Source of the DNA: UBA8231 sp964512165
GTDB lineage: Bacteria > Latescibacterota > UBA2968 > UBA8231
Length of the DNA: 6,102 nucleotides
Direction: 5' to 3'
NCBI GenBank assembly: GCA_964512165.1
Contig: CAZEHQ010000247.1
Span: forward strand, 1 to 6,102
Position 1 is the stretch's first letter. The number at the start of each line of letters is the position of its first letter. A model generated the notes under the pieces. The model saw only the letters and a list, made by a program, of their open reading frames with translations, was not told where the DNA came from and ran no database searches. Positions 1-6,102 of the stretch are shown here, piece by piece. The position numbers were made by a program, and so were the translations under genes.

Positions 1-1
1 C

Positions 2-724
2 ATCGGCATCACCCGTATCGTGACCGAAGCCGGCCTGGCGGCCATCCGCGCGCCGATGATCGCAAGCGAGCTGCTGGTGCAGGGCATGGGCTCCTCCCTG
101 GTCGGCCCCGCGGGGGTGATGAACCTCTCCCTCACCTATATCTGGGCCGCCGACATCCGCGTCTTCGTCATGGCCACGGCCTCCAACGCGTTGAAGATGA
201 TCGAGGAGATGGAGCCCCGGAACCGGCGTATCGTGTTCTGGGCGATGATCGCGGCCCTGTTCATCGGTGCCGCCGGCTCCCTGTGGATGATCTTCCACAT
301 GGCCTACCGGCACGGGGGCATCAACCTGGCGAGCTGGTTCTTCCAGGGCCTGCCCCGGACCGCGTACGACGCGGCCCTGCGCAACATCGAGCCCGAGGGG
401 ACGTACTGGCCCGGCCTCGGCTTCTTCGGCGGCGGCGCCGGGGCCATGGTGGCCATGATGTGGCTGCGCCAGCGCCTGCCCTGGTGGCCCGTCCATCCCA
501 TCGGTTTTCCCATCGGCGCCAACAGCATGATGAACTACGTCTGGTTCAACGTCTTCCTGGCGTGGCTCGTCAAGCGCGCGGTCCTGCGCTACGGCGGCGC
601 CAACGCCTACCAGGGCAGTCAGCACTTCTTCCTGGGGCTGATCGCCGGCCAGGTCCTGTGCAACGGCCTGTGGCTGGTGATCGACTACTTCACCGGCAAG
701 GTGGGCAACTCCATCTTCTGGGTG
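2..724 (+). repeat. Tandem gene duplication, copy A (pairs with 2174-2896)
   Basis: These 723 bases align without any gap to bases 2174-2896 at a constant offset of 2172. By hand count the encoded proteins differ at about 51 of 241 positions. Long identical DNA runs occur at 192-225 (34 bases) and 458-505 (48 bases). The duplication presumably continues to the left of the window over the missing N-terminal part of gene 1. It is a paralogous gene repeat rather than a mobile element; no terminal repeats are seen. Confidence 0.9.
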
Positions 725-727
725 TGA
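2..727 (+). CDS. DUF6785/DUF6784-type polytopic membrane protein, C-terminal part (5' end outside window)
   Basis: The frame is open from the left edge and ends at TGA 725-727, giving 241 visible residues. A GTG at base 20 opens the same frame but lies inside the conserved region (the coding matches gene 2 upstream of it), so it is not the true start. The visible part corresponds to residues 478-718 of the complete neighbour, about 79% identical with no gap. It contains an RIVTEAGLA motif at the end of a membrane helix, a charged loop LKMIEEMEPRNRR, a helix around residues 78-100, the signature PWWPVHPIG (residues 160-168), and two further hydrophobic stretches before the C-terminus. The WWPxHPxG signature and general layout match what I recall of the DUF6784 domain, normally C-terminal to DUF6785. 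It should be an integral inner-membrane protein, possibly a transporter; the substrate is unknown. Family call fairly confident, function not assigned. Confidence 0.85.
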   Translation: MGITRIVTEAGLAAIRAPMIASELLVQGMGSSLVGPAGVMNLSLTYIWAADIRVFVMATASNALKMIEEMEPRNRRIVFWAMIAALFIGAAGSLWMIFHMAYRHGGINLASWFFQGLPRTAYDAALRNIEPEGTYWPGLGFFGGGAGAMVAMMWLRQRLPWWPVHPIGFPIGANSMMNYVWFNVFLAWLVKRAVLRYGGANAYQGSQHFFLGLIAGQVLCNGLWLVIDYFTGKVGNSIFWV

Positions 728-742
728 GGGCAGCGAGGGCCG
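728..742 (+). promoter_or_regulatory. 15-base gap between genes 1 and 2 with weak GAGGG ribosome-binding candidates
   Basis: Only 15 bases separate the stop of gene 1 from the GTG start of gene 2, leaving no room for a promoter or terminator. Two purine-rich GAGGG copies are visible. The one at 735-739 is three bases from the start, closer than usual; the one at 726-730 overlaps the upstream stop and is twelve bases away, a little further than usual. Either could act as a poor Shine-Dalgarno site, so translation of gene 2 probably depends in part on ribosomes finishing gene 1. No other possible start codon lies between the stop and GTG 743 in this frame, which supports that start. Confidence 0.5.
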
Positions 743-2899
743 GTGAATAGATCCATCCCACAGGAGTACGACGACCACCTGGCCGCGCGCCGGGACCGCG
801 CCCTGGGGGACAGCGGTGAGCGCCTCTCCTTCCGCGCTCTCTGGGTGGGGGGCTTCCTCTCCTTCTTCCTCGCCGTGGGCGCCCCCTACGGCAACATGAT
901 CCTCCGCGGGTCCTTCATGGCCATGGACTTCAGCACCCCGGGGGCGATCTTTCTCTTCCTCCTTCTAATCGGCCTTCTCAACTGCGCCTTCAAGCTCGCC
1001 CGGCAACCTCCCGTGGCTCTCGGTCTCGCCCTCTCGGCGACGGCGGCCTGGCTGGTCGTCTACAGGCCGGTCATCGCCGACCTCGACTACCACTCCCCCG
1101 GTCTGATGATGGCCACCTTCCTGGTGCTGACCACCTGGCTCAACCTGCCCGTGGTGCTCCGCGGCGGCAGCCTGGCCCTCAACCGCTCCGAGCTGGTCCT
1201 TGTCTACGCCATGCTGCTCATCGTCTCCGCCCTGTGCACCATGGGCCTGACCGAGCAGATCCTGCCGATCATCACGGCGATCTACTACTTCGCCACCCCG
1301 GAGAACCGCTGGGCCGAGAAGCTCTTTCCCCACCTGCCGGAGCGGGTGATGGTCGACGACGGCACGGACAGCCGCCTGTTCTACGAGGGCCTCTCCGGTC
1401 CGGAGGAGGCGATTCCGTACGCCTCGTGGGTGGAGCCTCTCCTGTGGTGGGGGATCTTCCTGCTGGCCCTCTACGTGATGATGGTCTCGGTGGCGGTGAT
1501 CCTTCGCCGCCAGTGGATGGAGCGCGAGCGCCTCGCCTATCCCATCGCCCAGGTGGGCCTCTCCATGATCCGGTCGGAGCACGCCGACCGGGCGGTGAAC
1601 GGCTTCTTCAAGCAGCCCGTCATGTGGGTGGGAGCGGCCCTGCCCCTGCTCCAGGGCAGCGTGCGGGGCCTCAAGTTCTATGAGGTGCCCGTGCCCACGA
1701 CGCGCCTGGAGTGGCATCTGCCCTTCATCGGCCGCCAGACCCTGCATCTGAGCGTCAACTTCGCCGTCCTCGGGTTCTCCTACTTCATCAACGCCAACAT
1801 CGCCGCCGGCATCTGGGTCTTCCATCTTCTCTCCACCCTGGAGAAGCAGGTGCTCATCCTCACGGGGGTGCAGTCATCGCAGAAGATCGGCCTCGGCGTC
1901 TCCGACTACCCCTTCATCGGCTACCAGGGGGTGGGGGCGCTGCTGGCCATGGTGATCGGCGTCCTGTGGGTGGGCCGCGAGCACTGGCGGCGAGTGCTGC
2001 TCAAGGCCATTGGACGGGCGCCCGAAGTCAGGGACGACGACGAGATCCTGTCCTACCGGGGCGCCGTGGCCGGAGCCCTGGGAGGCACTGCCGTCATGAC
2101 GGCCTGGCTGTGTTACATGGGGACGCCCCTGTGGGTGGCCCTTCTCTTCATCCTGGTGGCGGTCCTGATCTTCATCGGAATCACGCGGATCGTGGCCGAG
2201 GCCGGGCTGGCGGTCGTCCGCGGGCCGATGATCGCCGGCGACCTCGTGGTGCAGGGAGTCGGTTCCTCCCTGATCGGCCCCGCGGGGGTGGTGAACCTCT
2301 CCCTGGCCCACGTCTGGGCCGCCGACATCCGTGTCTTCGTCATGGGCACCGCCTCCAACGCCCTGAAGATGATCGAGGAGATGGAGCCCCGGAACCGCCG
2401 CACCGTGTTCTGGGCCATGATCGCCGCCCTCTTCATCGGCGCCGCCGGCTCCATGTGGATGATCTTCCACATGGCCTATCTCCACGGGGCCCTCAACCTG
2501 AACGGCTGGTTCTTCCAGGGGCTGCCCCGGTACGCCTACGGTGCGGCACTGCGCAACATGGAGCCCCAGGGGACGTACTGGCCGGGGCTGGGCTTCTTCG
2601 GCGGCGGGGCCGGCGCCATGGTCATCCTCATGTGGCTGCGCCAGCGCCTGCCCTGGTGGCCCGTCCATCCCATCGGTCTTCCCGTGGCCGCCACCCCCAT
2701 GATGAACCGCCTCTGGTTCAACGTCTTCGCGGCCTGGGTCGTCAAGCGGGCCGTCCTGCGCTACGGCGGCGCCACCGCCTTCAACCGCAGCCAGCCCTTC
2801 TTCCTCGGCCTGATCAGCGGCCAGGTCCTGTGCAGTGGAGGCTGGCTGGTGATCGACTACTTCGCAGGGGCGGTGGGGAACTACCTTTACGAGATATGA
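743..2899 (+). CDS. DUF6785/DUF6784-type polytopic membrane protein, complete (718 aa)
   Basis: The gene starts at GTG 743, the first possible start after the in-frame stop of gene 1, and ends at TGA 2897-2899. A hydrophilic N-terminus of about 30 residues precedes hydrophobic stretches near residues 32-50, 66-85, 89-107, 118-138, 150-183, 229-254, 290-307, 336-366, 393-410, 438-480, 552-578, 617-632, 655-668 and 685-706, so roughly 14-16 membrane segments. Motifs recalled from the DUF6785 family are present: PENRW (186-190) followed by HLPE, FYEGL (213-217), WVEPLLWW (229-236), RRQWMERERLAYPIAQ (255-270) and RIVAEAGLA (482-490). The DUF6784-like C-terminus carries PWWPVHPIG (637-645). Size and helix number resemble OPT-type oligopeptide transporters; a distant relation is possible but unproven from sequence alone. 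It probably sits in the cytoplasmic membrane, co-translated with its paralogue upstream and the permease fusion downstream. Substrate and mechanism are unknown. Confidence 0.93.
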   Translation: MNRSIPQEYDDHLAARRDRALGDSGERLSFRALWVGGFLSFFLAVGAPYGNMILRGSFMAMDFSTPGAIFLFLLLIGLLNCAFKLARQPPVALGLALSATAAWLVVYRPVIADLDYHSPGLMMATFLVLTTWLNLPVVLRGGSLALNRSELVLVYAMLLIVSALCTMGLTEQILPIITAIYYFATPENRWAEKLFPHLPERVMVDDGTDSRLFYEGLSGPEEAIPYASWVEPLLWWGIFLLALYVMMVSVAVILRRQWMERERLAYPIAQVGLSMIRSEHADRAVNGFFKQPVMWVGAALPLLQGSVRGLKFYEVPVPTTRLEWHLPFIGRQTLHLSVNFAVLGFSYFINANIAAGIWVFHLLSTLEKQVLILTGVQSSQKIGLGVSDYPFIGYQGVGALLAMVIGVLWVGREHWRRVLLKAIGRAPEVRDDDEILSYRGAVAGALGGTAVMTAWLCYMGTPLWVALLFILVAVLIFIGITRIVAEAGLAVVRGPMIAGDLVVQGVGSSLIGPAGVVNLSLAHVWAADIRVFVMGTASNALKMIEEMEPRNRRTVFWAMIAALFIGAAGSMWMIFHMAYLHGALNLNGWFFQGLPRYAYGAALRNMEPQGTYWPGLGFFGGGAGAMVILMWLRQRLPWWPVHPIGLPVAATPMMNRLWFNVFAAWVVKRAVLRYGGATAFNRSQPFFLGLISGQVLCSGGWLVIDYFAGAVGNYLYEI
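2174..2896 (+). repeat. Tandem gene duplication, copy B (pairs with 2-724)
   Basis: This is the second copy of the duplicated coding region, forming codons 478-718 of the complete gene. Identical runs matching copy A are at 2364-2397 and 2630-2677. Similarity ends with the reading frame: the last few residues (copy A ends NSIFWV, copy B ends NYLYEI) are the least conserved part, and the bases following each stop codon are unrelated. Confidence 0.9.
2896..2899 (+). promoter_or_regulatory. ATGA stop/start overlap coupling genes 2 and 3
   Basis: The ATG of gene 3 (2896-2898) overlaps the TGA of gene 2 (2897-2899). No strong Shine-Dalgarno sequence precedes it: there is only GAG two bases before the ATG and a GGGGAA about sixteen bases upstream. 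This is the classic arrangement for termination-reinitiation coupling, and it implies one transcript and roughly linked amounts of the two proteins. The signal peptide reading from this ATG independently supports the start. Confidence 0.75.
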
Positions 2900-5800
2900 C
2901 GGGACCCCTCTTCCGACCTGCTCCGGCACTCACGGCCTGGCTGCTGCTGTCTGCCGCCGCCTTTGCGGACGGCCCCGACCTGTGGGCCATCCCCGACGAG
3001 GGGCAGCGTCTGCGGGCGAGCGTGGAGTACGTCTCCGGCCTCGGCTCCCGCATCAGCGGACACGAGGGCGCCCGGCGCGCCGGGGACTGGATCGAGCGTC
3101 AGTTGGCCGACCTCGATCTGGGTGCGGTGCAACGGGAGACCTTCCCGATCACCGTGCCGGTGGAGCTGGGGGGCCGCAGCCGCCTGGAGATCCCCGGCAC
3201 CGGTGAGGAGTTCGACATCTACGGGCTGTGGCCCAACGGCCCGCGCACGACGACGACCCCGCCCGAAGGCCTGGAGGGCCAGCTCACTTGGGCCGGCGAC
3301 GGCGAGTACACCGACTTCGAGGGCCGGCAGCTGCACGGCCGCGTGGTCCTGATGGAGTTCAACACCTGGGACCGCTGGGTCCGGCTGGCGGCGCTCGGCG
3401 CCAAGGCGGTGATCTTCATCGAGCCCGCGGAGACTTCCTATCCCCAGACGGAGGACAAGAGCCTCATCGTTCCCGTCGACGTGCCGCGGTTCTGGATCGG
3501 CGCGGAGGCGGGACGGCAGCTCCGGCGGAGACTGGAGGGAGGAGCCGAGATCGGCGTCCGTCTGCACAGCCGGATGGACTGGCTCGAGCGGCCCTGCGCC
3601 AACCTCTGGGTGGAGATCACCGGCGCCGACACGGCCCTGGCGCGGCAGCGGATCGTCGTTCAGAGCTACTACGACGGGACCTCGATCGCGCCCTCCCTGG
3701 CGCCCTCGGCCGAGGCCTCCAGCGGCGCCGCGGTGATGCTGGAGCTGGCCCGCCACCTGCGCGACCATCGGCCCGCGCGGACGGTGGTCCTCCTGCTCAC
3801 GGGCTCCCACTTCCAGGACCGGGCGGGAATCGTCGACTTCATCGAGCGCCACACCCGCAAGTCGGACTTCTTCGCTCCTTCCACGGACTCCATGGCCGTC
3901 GATCTCTACGTCGGTCTCGACCTGTCCACCAAGACCGACCAGGTGGCGATCTGGAACAATACCACCAGCTTCGACCTCAAACGGTTCTACGTCCCCTTCG
4001 GGCGGCGTTACACCCGGTACGCCGAGCAGACCGCCGCCGAACTCGGACGGCCGGGAGAGCCGCTGCTGCTCAACGGCATCAGCCCCATCCGGGGAATGGA
4101 CTGGTCCACCTTCGTCCCCGACGGCGCTTTCGTCGACACCCGCATGGCAATGCTCGCCGGCCAGGTGGCCCTCTCCTTCGTCACCGCCCACGACGCCCGC
4201 TTCCCCCTGGCCACGCCTCTCGACACGCCGGGCCGGATGAACCTCGGCAACCTCCGGAGCCAGTCGCGGTTCCTCAAGGGCGTGCTGTCCCGGTCCTTCG
4301 ACGACCCCGACCTGTTCACGGGTCTGGAGGACTTCGGCCCCGTGCTCAAGGACCAGCTGCGCAGCCACACCGTTCGTGTGCGGGCCTTCCCCCGCCGCAG
4401 CCAGATCCCCGACCGGCCCGTGGCCGACGCCCTGGTGATGGTGGGATGGGGAATGCACAAAGGCCTGAACATGAGCCGGGCCTACCTCACAGACGAGTTG
4501 GGCGACGTCACCGTGTCGGGACTGGTGGTCGGCGCAACCTCGGTGGTGGCCTACGTCCTCGACCGGGAGACAGGGGAGGTCGTCTACGCCCCGGACCTGA
4601 GCGAGCGCGGCCAGAAGCACCACGGCAAGCCCCTGGCCAGCGGCCGCATGAACTGGAGCATCCGCTGGAACAAGGACAGCAAGCCCCTCGTCGTCTTCCC
4701 GAGCATGCAGAGGACCCTCTACGGGCTGACCCATCCCAACCAGCTGGTGGGGCTGGCCTCCCTGACGATGCTCGGCAGCGGCGGCATCGCGCCCCGCCAG
4801 TTCGGCTACGCCTTCGGCCGCACCCAGAGCAGCAACCTCTGCGTCGTCTTCGCGCCCCAGGAGGCGGCCGTCGAGGATCCCCGTGTGAAGATGCTCTTCG
4901 GCGACATGCTGCTGATCAACAGTCCGGGGGGCACGTCGGAGCAGGAGGCCAAGGGCGTGGGGTACGACCTGGCGGTGGACGACCTGCTGCCCTCGGAGTT
5001 GTTCGCCCTGCGCGACACCTGGAGGCTCAACGAGGCCCGCCTGGCCACGATGCGCTCCCACGCCATCGAGAACCAGCGCATCACCCGCCTCCACGAGGCC
5101 GGCCGCCGGTTCCTCGCCAGGGCCGAGGACTCGCTGCGGGAGGGGCGCTGGCGGGACTATGTCGCCGAGGTCCGCTCCGGCCTGGGGGTGACCCTGAAGG
5201 CCTATCCCCAGGTGAAGGCCACCCTCAACGACGTGATCAAGGGCATCGTCTTCTTCCTGGCCCTGGTGGTGCCCACCGCCTTCTTCGGGGAGCGCCTGCT
5301 CTTCGCCGCATCCGACATCCGCTGGCAGATCGGGGGGTTCTCCGTCCTCCTGCTGATCGTGTGGATCCTGATCTCCCAGGTCCATCCGGCCTTCGACATC
5401 GCCCACCCCCTGATCATCCTCCTCGCCTTCTTCATCATGGCCATGGCCGTCTTCGTCCTGGGCTTGGTCTCGAGCCGGTTCAACCGGTTCATCAAGGAGT
5501 ACCAGGCCGAGAGGGCGAAGGTCCACGAGACCGACATCAGCCGCGTCAGCGCCGCCTACGCCGCCTTCATGCTCGGCATCTCCAACATGCGCAGGCGCAG
5601 GCTGCGCACCGGACTGACCCTGCTCACCCTGACCTTGCTCACCTTCACCGTCCTCTCCTTCACCTCCGTCCGGCCCGAGGTGTGGTACTTCGTCTTCCCC
5701 CTCCGCCACGAGGGGGCCTACACGGGGGCCCTGATCCGCGACCGTGGCTGGAGCTCCCTGCCGGAGACCACCCTCGAGTACGCCCGCTCCCACTTCGAGG

Positions 5801-6102
5801 AGCACGGCCTCGTGGTACCGCGGAACTGGTATATCACCTACGACGACGAGGAGAAGAAGTACACGGAGATCCGGCGCGACGGCCGGATGGTGCGCGCCAC
5901 GGGTCTCCTCGGCCTCACATCCGAGGAGCAGCGGGTGACCGGACTGGCCTCGACCCTTGCGGCGGGGAGCTGGTTCGAGGGTGGCGGCGAGTCGACCTGC
6001 CTGATCTCGGAGGGCATGGCGGAAGGTCTGGGTATCGACTCCGGAGAAGTGGGCCGGGCCGAGGTGCAGGTCTTCGGCAAGAGGCTGACCGTGGCCGGGA
6101 TC
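2896..6102 (+). CDS. M28-like (probably inactive) peptidase domain fused to MacB/FtsX-type permease, 3' end outside window
   Basis: ATG 2896 opens a frame with no stop through base 6102 (1069 codons). Residues 1-24 form a signal peptide with likely cleavage at AFA|DG. Residues 25-470 read as an M28-like fold with a PA domain inserted at about 126-220 (GRVVLMEF 148-155, LGAKAVIFIE 167-176, VPRFWIGAEAG 196-206). M28 landmarks remain recognisable (IVVQSYYD 253-260, SSGAAVMLELA 275-285, ARTVVLLL 294-301, GLDLS 340-344, TPLDTPGRMNL 440-450), but most metal ligands are replaced. Residues 490-700 look beta-rich, perhaps with a carboxypeptidase-regulatory-like sandwich at 510-556; 700-775 are helical and charged. 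Membrane helices lie near 780-798, 814-832 and 838-858, then a basic linker and NMRRRRLRTGLTLLTL (897-912) leading into a fourth helix (about 904-923). Residues 1035-1069 (LISEGMAEGLGI, then FGKRLTVAGI) resemble the end of a MacB periplasmic core domain. Three more membrane helices would be expected beyond the window. Predicted role: ABC-type permease with an exported sensing or binding domain; ligand unknown. Confidence 0.9.
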   Translation, partial: MTGPLFRPAPALTAWLLLSAAAFADGPDLWAIPDEGQRLRASVEYVSGLGSRISGHEGARRAGDWIERQLADLDLGAVQRETFPITVPVELGGRSRLEIPGTGEEFDIYGLWPNGPRTTTTPPEGLEGQLTWAGDGEYTDFEGRQLHGRVVLMEFNTWDRWVRLAALGAKAVIFIEPAETSYPQTEDKSLIVPVDVPRFWIGAEAGRQLRRRLEGGAEIGVRLHSRMDWLERPCANLWVEITGADTALARQRIVVQSYYDGTSIAPSLAPSAEASSGAAVMLELARHLRDHRPARTVVLLLTGSHFQDRAGIVDFIERHTRKSDFFAPSTDSMAVDLYVGLDLSTKTDQVAIWNNTTSFDLKRFYVPFGRRYTRYAEQTAAELGRPGEPLLLNGISPIRGMDWSTFVPDGAFVDTRMAMLAGQVALSFVTAHDARFPLATPLDTPGRMNLGNLRSQSRFLKGVLSRSFDDPDLFTGLEDFGPVLKDQLRSHTVRVRAFPRRSQIPDRPVADALVMVGWGMHKGLNMSRAYLTDELGDVTVSGLVVGATSVVAYVLDRETGEVVYAPDLSERGQKHHGKPLASGRMNWSIRWNKDSKPLVVFPSMQRTLYGLTHPNQLVGLASLTMLGSGGIAPRQFGYAFGRTQSSNLCVVFAPQEAAVEDPRVKMLFGDMLLINSPGGTSEQEAKGVGYDLAVDDLLPSELFALRDTWRLNEARLATMRSHAIENQRITRLHEAGRRFLARAEDSLREGRWRDYVAEVRSGLGVTLKAYPQVKATLNDVIKGIVFFLALVVPTAFFGERLLFAASDIRWQIGGFSVLLLIVWILISQVHPAFDIAHPLIILLAFFIMAMAVFVLGLVSSRFNRFIKEYQAERAKVHETDISRVSAAYAAFMLGISNMRRRRLRTGLTLLTLTLLTFTVLSFTSVRPEVWYFVFPLRHEGAYTGALIRDRGWSSLPETTLEYARSHFEEHGLVVPRNWYITYDDEEKKYTEIRRDGRMVRATGLLGLTSEEQRVTGLASTLAAGSWFEGGGESTCLISEGMAEGLGIDSGEVGRAEVQVFGKRLTVAGI

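Noticed and set aside
20..727. A complete 235-residue gene starting at GTG 20
   Set aside because: Homology to gene 2 continues to the left edge upstream of this GTG, and the paralogue is 718 residues long, so the GTG is an internal valine codon of a gene that starts outside the window.
725..742. Possible in-frame readthrough or recoding of the TGA joining genes 1 and 2 into one protein
   Set aside because: The stop is in the same frame as gene 2, but gene 2 ends with TGA at exactly the homologous position, so TGA is the normal end of this family here. The 15 bases between show no stem-loop obvious to the eye.
965..1825. A 286-codon minus-strand frame opposite the middle of gene 2
   Set aside because: Its composition is rich in H, E, G, D and Q with no hydrophobic or domain pattern; it lies entirely within the DUF6785-like gene.
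1874..2929. A 351-codon minus-strand frame opposite the end of gene 2
   Set aside because: It has the same biased, repetitive composition and is antisense to a region conserved between two paralogues at the protein level on the + strand. It is treated as a shadow.
3667..4104. An active zinc aminopeptidase annotation for gene 3
   Set aside because: Fold motifs of M28 are present but the His, Glu and catalytic Glu positions read as Tyr, His/Phe and Trp, so naming it an active peptidase would not be supported.
2887..5805. A 972-codon open frame on the minus strand
   Set aside because: It lies opposite the M28/permease gene and arises from the GC-rich third positions of that gene. Its translation is low-complexity, dominated by G, E, D, H, Q and V with no recognisable domain, whereas the + strand frame has a signal peptide, domain motifs and membrane helices.

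Overview
The window is GC-rich bacterial DNA, with third codon positions strongly biased to G and C. It is coding almost from end to end on the + strand, and I found no RNA gene, mobile element, CRISPR array or terminator. All three genes point the same way with almost no spacing and look like one operon cut at both window edges. From memory, large membrane proteins of the DUF6785/DUF6784 type next to peptidase-FtsX fusions are mostly seen in Planctomycetota and neighbouring or poorly cultured phyla (Hydrogenedentota, Sumerlaeota, Armatimonadota). That placement is a weak inference; no taxonomic marker gene is present.

Layout: (1) bases 2-727 hold the last 241 codons of a polytopic membrane protein whose start lies left of the window. 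(2) Bases 743-2899 hold a complete 718-residue paralogue of it, with GTG start and many membrane segments. Its last 241 residues align without gaps to gene 1 at about 79% identity, so the two are a tandem duplication. (3) Bases 2896 to the right edge hold at least 1069 codons of a third protein, overlapping gene 2 by the four bases ATGA. It has a signal peptide, a peptidase-M28-like domain with an inserted PA domain, a beta-rich and helical connecting region, three membrane helices, a basic cytoplasmic linker, a fourth membrane helix and the beginning of a MacB/FtsX-type periplasmic domain. No stop codon is reached.

How they may work together: gene 3 looks like an ABC-type (MacB/FtsX-like) permease whose first extracytoplasmic module has been replaced by an M28-like domain. 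Reading that domain against the M28 metal-binding motifs, nearly all zinc ligands and the catalytic glutamate are changed, so it is probably a pseudo-peptidase used for binding or scaffolding, comparable in principle to nicastrin or the transferrin receptor ectodomain. The two DUF6785/DUF6784 proteins are candidate transporters or membrane partners of unknown substrate. No ATPase gene lies in the window; if gene 3 is an ABC permease, one would be expected beside the operon. The co-occurrence of a duplicated uncharacterised membrane protein with a pseudo-peptidase/permease fusion is the most interesting aspect here.
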